From Aliikangiella maris (GTDB lineage: Bacteria > Pseudomonadota > Gammaproteobacteria > Enterobacterales > Kangiellaceae), in NCBI RefSeq assembly GCF_040719265.1, contig NZ_JBFDAH010000006.1, positions 213,543-277,542 of the forward strand: a stretch of DNA of 64,000 bases, in the 5' to 3' direction. Under the pieces are notes generated by a model. That model did no database searches. It was not told the DNA's origin and worked only from the letters and a program-made list of their open reading frames with translations. The stretch's first letter is position 1. Every line of letters begins with the position of its first letter. Shown piece by piece: positions 45,008-53,690 of the stretch. Both the position numbers and the translations under genes were made by a program.

Positions 45008-46624
45008 ATGATGAATTATTTAAATAAATCTTTTCAACCAGTTATCTCGCTATCTGTAGCAACTTCTTTAGCCTTGTTGATAGCTTGCGGTGGTGGTGGT
45101 AGCAGCAATAATGTTAATCCTAGTCAACCGCCAAGTTGGCAACAGGGCGTATTTGAGAATGAAGGCAAATTTAAGAATTATTGCCAAATGCCGCGCAGTG
45201 GCACAGACTCTCAAGGCAACGTTTTTCCCGATAAACAAGGTACCACTTTACAAGAAAATCATTGGTTGCGCGCCTGGAGCAACAATACCTACCTTTGGTA
45301 CGATGAAATTGTTGATCAAGATCCAGCAGACTTTAGTAATACCGAAAGCTATTTTAATGTTTTAAAAACAACCGCGTTATCGCCATCAGGTAACAATAAA
45401 GATAAATTTCACTTTACTTATGACTCAGAAGAGTGGGAACAACTATCGCAATCTGGACAATCAGCCGGGTACGGTGCCGAGTGGACGATTGTTGCCAGTG
45501 CGCCACCAAGAAAGATTTTAGTTGCCTTTACCGAGGAAAATGCCCCGGCTTCTCAGGCAGGAGCCAATTTAGAACGCGGTACAGAAATATTAATGATTGA
45601 TAACATTGATGTAATTAACGCCGATGACCAGGCCAGTGTTAATATTATTAATGCAGGACTTTTTCCGGCCAATGAAGGTGAAACTCATACCTTTGTTGTG
45701 CGCGATGCGGGCGCCTCTACAAACCGGACTGTCACAATGACTTCGGCAATTATTACTTCTGCACCAGTAAGGCAAACAGCAACAATTGATACCAACAATG
45801 GAAAAGTTGGTTACCTGCTATTTAATGCGCATATCGCAACGGCTGAAGAAGGACTGGTCGATGCTATTAATCAATTACAACAAGATAATATTGACGATCT
45901 GGTACTCGACTTACGATATAACGGCGGAGGATTGCTTGCAATAGCCAGTCAACTAAGTTACATGATAGCGGGTGCTAATGCGACGAATAACAAAGTGTTT
46001 GAAGAAATACGCTTTAACGATAAACACACTTCAACTAACCCAGTAACTGGACGTGCTCTGGCTCCAACCCCTTTTTATAACACGACGTTAGGCTTTTCTT
46101 TAACACAAGGCCAGTCATTACCCACACTCAACCTGAGCCGCGTTTTTATTTTATCAACCGACGACACCTGCTCAGCCAGCGAATCCATTATTAATGCACT
46201 AAGAGGAATTGATGTTGAAGTAATACTCATTGGCTCAACGACTTGCGGTAAACCCTATGGTTTTTATCCAACAGATAACTGCGGCACGACCTATTTCACC
46301 ATTCAATTCCGTGGAGAAAATGATAAAGGTTTTGGTGATTACTCTGATGGATTTTCTCCGGTAAATACCGCTGGTACAGTTGGCGAAGTAGTCAATGGTT
46401 GCTCGATTGCTGATGACTTTAATCATTTATTAGGTAACCCCCAAGAGTCTTTGTTAAGTGCGGCATTAACATACCGAGAAACGGGCTCGTGCCCTACCCC
46501 AACCGGAGTAGCAGTTAAACATCATAACTCCCCTCAACAAGGCACCGGTAAAACACAGGCTAGCGGGATTGCAATTAATAAACCCATTAAACTCAACGAT
46601 AAAATATTTGGCATACCACAATAA
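45008..46624 (+). CDS. S41 family C-terminal processing protease, lipoprotein
   Basis: Exported lipoprotein (LLIAC lipobox near residue 27) of 538 residues. After a glycine/serine-rich linker comes an N-terminal S41 module (NHWLRAWSNNTYLWYDEIVD), a PDZ-like segment (APASQAGANLERGTEILMID) and the S41 peptidase with DLRYNGGGLL, catalytic Ser in STDDTCSASESIINALRG, and Lys in STTCGKPYGF. Two disulfide-prone cysteines flank the active site. Likely cleaves proteins or peptides at the periplasmic face of the outer membrane; substrate unknown. Followed by a small lipoprotein gene 50 bp away. Confidence 0.92.
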   Translation: MMNYLNKSFQPVISLSVATSLALLIACGGGGSSNNVNPSQPPSWQQGVFENEGKFKNYCQMPRSGTDSQGNVFPDKQGTTLQENHWLRAWSNNTYLWYDEIVDQDPADFSNTESYFNVLKTTALSPSGNNKDKFHFTYDSEEWEQLSQSGQSAGYGAEWTIVASAPPRKILVAFTEENAPASQAGANLERGTEILMIDNIDVINADDQASVNIINAGLFPANEGETHTFVVRDAGASTNRTVTMTSAIITSAPVRQTATIDTNNGKVGYLLFNAHIATAEEGLVDAINQLQQDNIDDLVLDLRYNGGGLLAIASQLSYMIAGANATNNKVFEEIRFNDKHTSTNPVTGRALAPTPFYNTTLGFSLTQGQSLPTLNLSRVFILSTDDTCSASESIINALRGIDVEVILIGSTTCGKPYGFYPTDNCGTTYFTIQFRGENDKGFGDYSDGFSPVNTAGTVGEVVNGCSIADDFNHLLGNPQESLLSAALTYRETGSCPTPTGVAVKHHNSPQQGTGKTQASGIAINKPIKLNDKIFGIPQ

Positions 46625-46674
46625 CGATTGAGGTTAATTTTACTCATAAAATGACAATTGCAAAGGTCAATAAT

Positions 46675-47103
46675 ATGTTAACAAAACGAAAACATATGAA
46701 TTTTAGTTTAATTCTCGTTTACTCAACCCTTAGCCTATTATTGACCGGATGCAAAGCATTAGATCCCGCGGCATCAGAAAACTCAGACTCAATTTATTCA
46801 GCAGTTGATGCTATCATTCCAAAACACACTCCCAACTCAATTGCCGAATTGCAATTATACGTGAGCCAAGTTGTTACCGAAGGTAAAGTCACACTCACAG
46901 AAAATGCATTCGCCCAACAAAGCAAGTTATCAATTGAGCGCACACCAATTAAAACCCTTCAAGGACCAATAGTCGGTCGCTCATTGGAAACACCGCATTT
47001 ATTTTTGCTAATACTGGAAAATAACCAGCAGTGCGTTTTAATTCATCAACAATCACAACAGCATTGGGTTTTACAAGAAGCAAAGTGTGTGGCTAGGGAA
47101 TAA
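46675..47103 (+). CDS. Small putative lipoprotein
   Basis: About 142 residues with an N-terminal signal and lipobox LLTGC, then a polar domain with three Cys. ATG 46675 has AAGG about 9 nt before it and is preferred over the start at 46651. It follows the S41 protease by 50 bp and could be its partner or substrate; that is inference. No family recognised. Confidence 0.65.
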   Translation: MLTKRKHMNFSLILVYSTLSLLLTGCKALDPAASENSDSIYSAVDAIIPKHTPNSIAELQLYVSQVVTEGKVTLTENAFAQQSKLSIERTPIKTLQGPIVGRSLETPHLFLLILENNQQCVLIHQQSQQHWVLQEAKCVARE

Positions 47104-47155
47104 AGGTTAGCTCAATATTTGAAATGCTCATATTTGATACTTTATTTACACTTCA

Positions 47156-47188
47156 CAAAATAAAAATGGCCACTACTTTGAGTGACCA
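47156..47188 (-). terminator. Terminator after the PhoX-like gene
   Basis: On the minus strand TGGTCACT (47088-range complement, 47181-47188) pairs with AGTGGCCA (47067-range complement, 47167-47174), with one G-T pair, followed by TTTTTATTTT. Confidence 0.7.
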
Positions 47189-47216
47189 CTTTCAAAAGCT
47201 TAATTGAAATAAGTTT

Positions 47217-48935
47217 TTACTTTCCTTCTGGGTTATAAACCCACATCATGTTATTTACGTGGTTTCCAGTATCTTCACCGATAATGACTTTGCCATCATC
47301 TAAAACAACCAGGTTATCTGGGTTAGAAATAGAATCAGTAGCACATCGATTAACTGCACTAGAGTCATATTGACCACCTACAACGACGGGTTCCATTCGA
47401 ATGGCATTATAGCTAGAATCTAAACCAAAACGATAAACAGCACCACAGCGATTTTCTTGTAGTTGGATATCCCCTTCACTATCAGCCATTCCTCTTTCAA
47501 CAGCAGACATTGCGACATACATATATGGAACGGTTCCACTTGCAACACCGTCATAATTGATATTAATACCTTCCATTTTTCTAAATTCAGTTGTTGCGCC
47601 TTTCGCTTTAGCTGCTTTTAATGTTTCAAGAAAGGCATAGCGATCATCACCAGTTCCATTCTCAGCCCAATCAGTAATTTCTGCATCAGTAATATAACTT
47701 GTTGAATCCGCTACATAGTCAGTTTCATCAATGCCATCATACTCATTGATCCATCCTTCAATCTGAGTATTATTAGAACTACCTAAAGCAATCCAGCTAA
47801 TATCGAATCCAGCTTTACTGACATCAGAAGTCGCATCTTGCATTAACTTGGCAGCATAAAGCGTTCCAGCAGTTAAATCTCCGGCAGTCGTAGCGACAAA
47901 TTTATAGAATCCTTTATCCGTTCCATCGTCAGTAATGTAAACGGTTTTTTGATCAGGCATGATTACAACATTTTCATGCGCAACACGACCTAAAGTGAAT
48001 TGCTTAACAGGAACAGGAGCAGCTTCAGTTGGCTGAGTAATTTCTACAATATACCCATAGTCATATGGGTTAGGGAAAGTTCCTCCTAAATAAGTTTGTA
48101 TGTTTTGAACATCCGTATAATTAGGATAACCATCAGAATAAGCAGGATTGTTCCAGTTAGCAGCATTTTCAGCTTCATAGTTTTCTTCAGAAGTTAAAGG
48201 CGTCCCCCAAGGAGAAACTGTCCCAAAACAGTTAATCATAGTTCCTGCTACACTTGAAAAGTCAACATTTAATGCAGCATCAACATTCCAAGTACCATTA
48301 TCGGCTTTAGAAACCATCAAACGACTCATTGCACCTGGCCTATCTTCAAATGCAGTAAATAAATATCCCTGTGAGCCATCTGCATTGGCTGGAATGAAAG
48401 CATTAAAATCAGGATCTTGTGATTGCTTGATTTTAGCTGACTCATCAGCTGTAACAATAGCGCCTAATCCGAAAGCTAATGCACCGCCAAAAGTATCTTC
48501 GGCACGCCCTAATGCCTGATACTCACCCGCAAAAACCTGAACAGTTTGCGCTTCTGCAGAGTCTGCCGCAGGTACAGGTAGATCTTGAGTTCTTGGATCA
48601 AAGTTATCAAAGTCAACGCCATTCCAAACGCCAACAGCGGCATTGTTTTCTGGCGCAGGAAGAGCATCATCAGGATGCTGTACATTAAAAAATAACTCAC
48701 CGTTATCAGTTTTATAAATACCCGTAATTTCAGCACCAAGAGGTACTGTTGCTATTCGAATGAGTTTAGCAACAGCGGTTAAGTCTTCACCATTCACACC
48801 GTCCTGACCATCTTGTCCCGCAGGGCCAGCAGGTCCGACAGCACCATCATCCCCATCATCAGCGCACCCAGTAAACAAAACACTTGATATAGCAAGTGCT
48901 AAAACCCCAAATTTAAATTTCATGTTATTTTTCAT
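47217..48935 (-). CDS. PhoX-like (DUF839) lipoprotein with collagen-like linker
   Basis: Exported protein of 572 residues. Signal peptide with lipobox-like LFTGC, then a Gly-X-Y run (GPAGPAGQDGQDGVNGED, about residues 35-50) like a short collagen segment, followed by a PhoX/DUF839 beta-propeller domain: HENVVIMPDQKTVYITDDGT and GFYKFVA, and LDDGKVIIGEDTGNHVNNMM at the C-terminus. PhoX enzymes are Ca/Fe alkaline phosphatases; this member is exported with a lipid anchor, so activity at the cell surface is inferred. AGGA 7 nt before ATG 48935 sets the start. 77 bp after a di-heme lipoprotein gene. Confidence 0.88.
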   Translation of the reverse strand: MKNNMKFKFGVLALAISSVLFTGCADDGDDGAVGPAGPAGQDGQDGVNGEDLTAVAKLIRIATVPLGAEITGIYKTDNGELFFNVQHPDDALPAPENNAAVGVWNGVDFDNFDPRTQDLPVPAADSAEAQTVQVFAGEYQALGRAEDTFGGALAFGLGAIVTADESAKIKQSQDPDFNAFIPANADGSQGYLFTAFEDRPGAMSRLMVSKADNGTWNVDAALNVDFSSVAGTMINCFGTVSPWGTPLTSEENYEAENAANWNNPAYSDGYPNYTDVQNIQTYLGGTFPNPYDYGYIVEITQPTEAAPVPVKQFTLGRVAHENVVIMPDQKTVYITDDGTDKGFYKFVATTAGDLTAGTLYAAKLMQDATSDVSKAGFDISWIALGSSNNTQIEGWINEYDGIDETDYVADSTSYITDAEITDWAENGTGDDRYAFLETLKAAKAKGATTEFRKMEGININYDGVASGTVPYMYVAMSAVERGMADSEGDIQLQENRCGAVYRFGLDSSYNAIRMEPVVVGGQYDSSAVNRCATDSISNPDNLVVLDDGKVIIGEDTGNHVNNMMWVYNPEGK

Positions 48936-49012
48936 CTCTTTTCCTCGGTCAAATAAATTGAATCAATATCCTAAAAACTCTCTTGAAAATATTTAATTAC
49001 TTAAGTCGAGAG

Positions 49013-50662
49013 CTATTGTTTAATTCGAATATCCCAGCCAAATAAACGGCTATTCTTTTGCAATGGCGGCTCACTTTCATCAACATTTTTGTGAACATTA
49101 ATTACAGGATAAATAGTTGCATCACGTCCAAAAATAAAACTCTGGTGTCGTACAATATGGGTGTAAGCTTTATTTAACGCTAAAGCTCTTTCTTTTGAAG
49201 GGGTTATTAATTGATATACATCAGCACTTTTTACTGATTCTTCATTTACAGAACCGTCAGAGTTAAACCAGCGAGCCAGCATCTCGTCATTTTCTCTAAA
49301 CTCATTACCGCCACCACTGAGTTTCAAATATTGAAGAATTTCACCTTCATATTGAGAAACACTAGGTGTATCCTGCATTCCTTTTAAATTAATATATCCC
49401 CACCCCTTAGCACCTTCGATTTTTCTCGCAAAAGAAAAAGTCTGATCAATAGTGGTACCAATAGCGGCATGACACCCCATGCAAAACATTTTTTCTTCTA
49501 AATTTTGTTCGCGCAAACTTCCGTCATAATTTTCTATGAATCCCTGCAATAACCAACCCATTCCATTTGACATACCTTTATCATGGTGATTAACATAACT
49601 AGGCAACTCTTCTAAAAATTTTTCTTTTCGTTCTCTGGCATACCTAGCAGTTAGTTCATCATCAGTCAGCGTTTTAATCTTTTTCATGTACCGCAACTCT
49701 TTCATTCTTGGTGGAACATGTATTTGCTCTTTGTCATCTACGCCTACATATCTAACAGAGTGCATAAACTCAGTCCCCTCTGGAAATTGCTGCGCAACTA
49801 AAACTACATCTGTTGCATCACCAACAAACTGAGAGCGTTTTACCAATGTTGAGACTTTCTGCGTAATCTGCTGGTCACCATTAAGATCAAGATTTAATAA
49901 AATCTCATTTGTTTCAGGAATGCTAATACTCTCAAGCTGCTTAATGTTAAGCTCAACTAATGAAAGATTTATTAAATAAATTTGATTATTTAATTTCCCC
50001 TGGATTTGTCTGAATTTTTGAGGAAGACGAATAACAACATCATCAGTTGAACCATTGGTTGGCCAAAAGGTACTCGGGAGAGGTTTATAGTTAAAGGCAA
50101 CCCAGCCACTTCCGTCGAGTGCCATTCCTTGAGAGTCAAATGCTTTTGCGGATAGTTGATAATCATTTAAATCAGGAATAAATCCCTTCCAGTTTGGATT
50201 AGCATTTAATTCATCAACTAAACTCGTATAATTTTCTTGATTTATATAATGTAAAATTTGTTTGTCTGTAATTTTTTTATTCCAAGTAGAACGATCAACA
50301 AATAAATTTTTCCAATGATTAACGGTTCCTATGTCGGAAAATAAATACCCACCTTGCAAGCCTCCATCGTTTAGTTTATTCACTCGATACTCTTCATTCG
50401 GTGTATAAATTTGGTGACATACATAGCAGGGATTGTTAACACCTTCAGTTTTGGTGTAACACATTGGAGGAACGGGTGCTTCTTCATTTAAAAGTTGAAA
50501 TTCTTTATTTTTCACTCGGTCTTCTATTGCAACTTCGGGCAAGCCGATTTCATTGGTGACAATATTATTATTACCAGAAACATAACTAGAATCGGAACAT
50601 CCTCCAGTTAAAAAAATCACGCCTAATACTAGAAAAATTGGTAATAATAGGTATTTCTTCAT
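49013..50662 (-). CDS. Di-heme c-type cytochrome lipoprotein, family not recognised
   Basis: Exported protein of 549 residues. N-terminal signal with lipobox-like LTGGC near residue 22. First heme motif CYVCH (about residue 78) in a segment with PMCYTKTEGVNNPCYVCHQ, second CMGCH (about 390) in EKMFCMGCHAAIGTT. Between them a large domain with mixed strands (IRLPQKFRQIQGKLNNQIYL, HVPPRMKELRYMKKIK). I do not recognise the family, though two-heme placement is peroxidase-like without its typical distal motifs. It precedes the PhoX-like gene with 77 bp between on the same strand, suggesting one operon. Electron partner unknown. Confidence 0.82.
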   Translation of the reverse strand: MKKYLLLPIFLVLGVIFLTGGCSDSSYVSGNNNIVTNEIGLPEVAIEDRVKNKEFQLLNEEAPVPPMCYTKTEGVNNPCYVCHQIYTPNEEYRVNKLNDGGLQGGYLFSDIGTVNHWKNLFVDRSTWNKKITDKQILHYINQENYTSLVDELNANPNWKGFIPDLNDYQLSAKAFDSQGMALDGSGWVAFNYKPLPSTFWPTNGSTDDVVIRLPQKFRQIQGKLNNQIYLINLSLVELNIKQLESISIPETNEILLNLDLNGDQQITQKVSTLVKRSQFVGDATDVVLVAQQFPEGTEFMHSVRYVGVDDKEQIHVPPRMKELRYMKKIKTLTDDELTARYARERKEKFLEELPSYVNHHDKGMSNGMGWLLQGFIENYDGSLREQNLEEKMFCMGCHAAIGTTIDQTFSFARKIEGAKGWGYINLKGMQDTPSVSQYEGEILQYLKLSGGGNEFRENDEMLARWFNSDGSVNEESVKSADVYQLITPSKERALALNKAYTHIVRHQSFIFGRDATIYPVINVHKNVDESEPPLQKNSRLFGWDIRIKQ

Positions 50663-50987
50663 GTTTATAGTTAAGTCTCAAAATTAATAAATGAGATGAT
50701 CCTATCTGAGCATTATGACAAAAGAATTAAATCTCTTTAAGGTGAGAACAAGGCACTATTTGAATTCATGTCGACTAAACTGATATAAGCCAATTAAGTT
50801 GAATTAAATATTTACCAGAATAGTTAACTGTGTGTATACAGTTACTGGAAGAAGTAATGTAGATGAACTTTATCACTCAGCAGTTAGTTGTGAATAAAAA
50901 TTATCAGATACCCCAGCGATCAAAATGACTGGGGCTTTTGTAGGAACATCTGCATATATAGCAGTTATATAGACAATTGATTCTTAA
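50663..50987. other. Intergenic region with GC hairpin
   Basis: 325 bp between the cytochrome gene and the chemoreceptor. Contains the stem CCCCAG (50911-50916)/CTGGGG (50929-50934), a candidate terminator for the chemoreceptor on the minus strand. Otherwise nothing assigned; the cytochrome promoter must lie here. Confidence 0.5.
50911..50934 (-). terminator. GC-stem hairpin downstream of the chemoreceptor
   Basis: A 6-bp G/C stem with 12-nt loop about 55 bp after the chemoreceptor stop. On the minus strand only a delayed T tract follows; on the plus strand CTTTTG follows directly. Moderate support. Confidence 0.45.
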
Positions 50988-52991
50988 TCAAACTTTAAAT
51001 CGTGAAATAACCTGTTTTAGACGGTTGGCTTCTTCCGATAATTGATCAGCACAAGTCGACATGACTTTCACAGAATCGGTGTTTTCTTTTGCGCCACTAT
51101 GGATATGTTCAACTTTTTCAGAAATATCAGAAGCAACGGTTACCTGTTGTGAAGTTGCCAAAGCAATTTCTTCTGCTTGTTGTCGAATATTGGCAACCGA
51201 TGATGTGATACCAGTTAATTCAACGTTAACCTGTTCAATTTGATCAACACCTTCTTTGGCTAAATCTCGACTTGTTGTCATTACTGATTCAGCACGTAAT
51301 GCACTGCTTTGTAAACTTTCAATAATGTGTTGAATATTTTCAGTTGAATCTTGAGTTCGACTGGCTAAAGTACGAACTTCATCAGCAACAACGGCAAATC
51401 CTCGGCCTTGCTCTCCAGCGCGAGCAGCTTCAATTGCCGCATTCAGTGCCAACAGGTTGGTCTGCTCTGCAATACTTTTAATCACTTCCAGCACTTCATT
51501 AATACTATCCGAATCGGCTCGCAGTTTGCCGACCACTTCACTGGCTTGCAATACCCCGTCAGACAGATTACCAATTTTACCGGTTGCTCCCTGAACAACA
51601 TTTTGACCAGTTTGCACTTGCTCATCAGCCTTATCTGCCGATTGAGAAGTTTGCTCAGCGCCGCTTGAAATGCCTTCTACCGTATGCACCATTTCAGCAA
51701 CAGCAGTAGCAACTAATTCAATTTCACCGAGTTGCTGCAAGACGCGTGTTTGCGTTGATGAAGACATATTGGAAATATCAATTGCTGCTTCATTCACCTG
51801 CTCTGTCGTTCCAACAACCTGCGTCACCAACTGTTGGATCTGTTCCACAAAGTAATTAAATTCATAGGCCAACTCGCCAAATTCATCTTCTCTTTTAATC
51901 GAAAGGCGCTGTGTTAGATCACCCTCACCTCGCGCAATATTTTTAAGTGCTTGAACCAATTCATTGAGCGGTTTAAGTACAGTCGCTGTTTCAAAATAAA
52001 TAATTAAAGCCAAAATAAGACTGGTACCAATAACGCTCAGCCATGTCATTAAGGCCACTTTATTAATCGGTTCTTCTATCACGGATTCTGGCAACATAAA
52101 GCCAAGATGCCAATTTAGCAAAGGTTCTTCAATTGAAATGTCTTGAAAAATAACTCGATGTTTGACTCCTTTCCAACTAACCGTTTCTATTCCTTTATCT
52201 TCATTTAACATCCGCTGCTGAAGCAGTTTAAAGTTTTCGGAAGATTGCAGCTCATCGATAGCTTCAAGTCGCGTTCCTTCACCAAACTGCTTAATAGACA
52301 ATTCGGGAAAAAAAACCATGTTGCCATCACCGCTAATTAAAAAGGCATCACCTTTTCCTTGATATTTGATTTTATCCAAAATATTCAAACCAATGGTTGA
52401 AATAAGTACATCAACACCACCGATTCCAATCAAGGTACCATTTTCATCATGCACTAAATGCTGAATGGCGGTTATGATGGCACCATCAAAAATATCAATA
52501 CTGGCATTCCCGACATGATCACGATTAATCTTCATCGCATCAATCCACCAAGGGCGTTTAGTGGCCCAATATTCTTTATCTTCACGACGACCAGTTTCGG
52601 TAAAGTATTCACCGGTTTTCGCATGTGCAAAGTACACACTTTTCACTTTTGGGTCGGAGTTTGTTAAGAGCTTAAAGTGCTTCATGATGCGATCGTATTC
52701 TGGATCGTCTCCCATGGGTTGTTGACGAGTGTTATATTTAGAAAACCAGTCCAACACCATCGGACTTGAGAAAAGTGTTTTGTTCAAATATTGCTTGGAT
52801 TCAAAGAAATTAACTATTTCCAAGCTTTCGGCATAAACCAGACTTTCGATCGATTCCTCTATTTGTTTACGAGTCTGATCACTGACAAAGTTCACGGCAA
52901 AAAAGGCAAATATCACCAGCAAAACCAGCACGGAACCACCCGATGCTATGACCAGGCGTCTGGAAATAGACCTCCTACGTACAAACGACAT
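50988..52991 (-). CDS. Methyl-accepting chemotaxis protein with dCache sensor
   Basis: Membrane chemoreceptor of 667 residues. TM1 near 12-33, periplasmic double-Cache sensor (about 35-305, with VYFAHAKTGEYFTETGRRED and GGVDVLISTIGLN), TM2 about 310-330, HAMP (TVLKPLNELVQALKNIARGE), then the signalling domain with the conserved tip EQTNLLALNAAIEAARAGEQ and GFAVVADEVRTLASRTQDST. dCache receptors sense small metabolites such as amino acids; ligand unknown. No C-terminal NWETF pentapeptide (ends ISRFKV), so it needs another receptor for efficient methylation, as is common. Confidence 0.95.
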   Translation of the reverse strand: MSFVRRRSISRRLVIASGGSVLVLLVIFAFFAVNFVSDQTRKQIEESIESLVYAESLEIVNFFESKQYLNKTLFSSPMVLDWFSKYNTRQQPMGDDPEYDRIMKHFKLLTNSDPKVKSVYFAHAKTGEYFTETGRREDKEYWATKRPWWIDAMKINRDHVGNASIDIFDGAIITAIQHLVHDENGTLIGIGGVDVLISTIGLNILDKIKYQGKGDAFLISGDGNMVFFPELSIKQFGEGTRLEAIDELQSSENFKLLQQRMLNEDKGIETVSWKGVKHRVIFQDISIEEPLLNWHLGFMLPESVIEEPINKVALMTWLSVIGTSLILALIIYFETATVLKPLNELVQALKNIARGEGDLTQRLSIKREDEFGELAYEFNYFVEQIQQLVTQVVGTTEQVNEAAIDISNMSSSTQTRVLQQLGEIELVATAVAEMVHTVEGISSGAEQTSQSADKADEQVQTGQNVVQGATGKIGNLSDGVLQASEVVGKLRADSDSINEVLEVIKSIAEQTNLLALNAAIEAARAGEQGRGFAVVADEVRTLASRTQDSTENIQHIIESLQSSALRAESVMTTSRDLAKEGVDQIEQVNVELTGITSSVANIRQQAEEIALATSQQVTVASDISEKVEHIHSGAKENTDSVKVMSTCADQLSEEANRLKQVISRFKV

Positions 52992-53409
52992 AAAACATTC
53001 TCCAAAACTGATACACCTGTGGTTGCAAAACTATCGTCATCCTTCAGATAGTTATCACTATTATTCTCATTTACTCATTGAATAAATCATTTTTAGTAAT
53101 AGGTGCTAACTTGTTAATTTTTAATAAAAATAGCTACTACTTAGCATAGACAGCATTCAATTTTTTTGCCAATTCAAACAGTAAAAAAGATCGGCAAAAC
53201 ACTAAGTTTACTGGGCTAAATGCTGATGATTCTTTTTTACCGATTAAATTGAATACGCAATAGATAATAACAACGTCATTTCCTTGCTATAAAAAAATTA
53301 TCAAAATTTATGCCAAAAATAAGATATTCACTATCAATACCTAAATTTAACAACAAATATTCATTAAAATTCGCCAGTAAAATAGTCAGTGTGCGTTACT
53401 GAGTGGAAA

Positions 53410-53485
53410 GTATTGAGGTGAGTATTGAGGTGAGTATTGAGGTGAGTATTGAGAGCAGAGTATTGAGAGGAGAGTATTGAGAAAA
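53410..53485. repeat. Minisatellite built on GTATTGAG
   Basis: Six units starting with GTATTGAG at 53410, 53422, 53434, 53446, 53460 and 53474. The first three repeat exactly every 12 bp (GTATTGAGGTGA); the later units are 14 bp with changed tails (AGCAGA, AGGAGA, then AAAAG). Non-coding region between the chemoreceptor and OPT genes, each more than 200 bp away. Confidence 0.9.
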
Positions 53486-53634
53486 GTTCTTAATAAGAAC
53501 CAATTGAGAACAAATTACCAGTTGATACGAAAGACAAATACTCGCAGTTAAAGCGTCTTTGGACGGTCATTTTTCAATTTTAATTTATCAAAAACCTACC
53601 AAAGACACTCGGTTAATTGTACACGGCTTAATTT

Positions 53635-53675
53635 AAAAACGGCCGGTAACCGACCTGAAAAAGTACTTTCAGGTC
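53635..53675 (-). terminator. Double hairpin terminator of the OPT transporter gene
   Basis: On the minus strand GACCTGAAA/TTTCAGGTC (53667-53675 with 53652-53660) is followed by an overlapping GGTCGG-TTA-CCGGCC stem (53641-53655) and GTTTTTAAA. Confidence 0.75.
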
Positions 53676-53690
53676 ATAAGCTTAAAACAG

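Larger units (their letters stand above)
52992..53690. other. Long intergenic region between chemoreceptor and OPT genes
   Basis: About 700 bp with the GTATTGAG minisatellite, a small palindrome GTTCTTAATAAGAAC just after it, and the OPT terminator near 53635-53675. No coding potential recognised elsewhere. Confidence 0.6.

Noticed and set aside
53410..53485. CRISPR array
   Set aside because: Units are 12-14 bp with no spacers and no cas genes nearby; it is a minisatellite.
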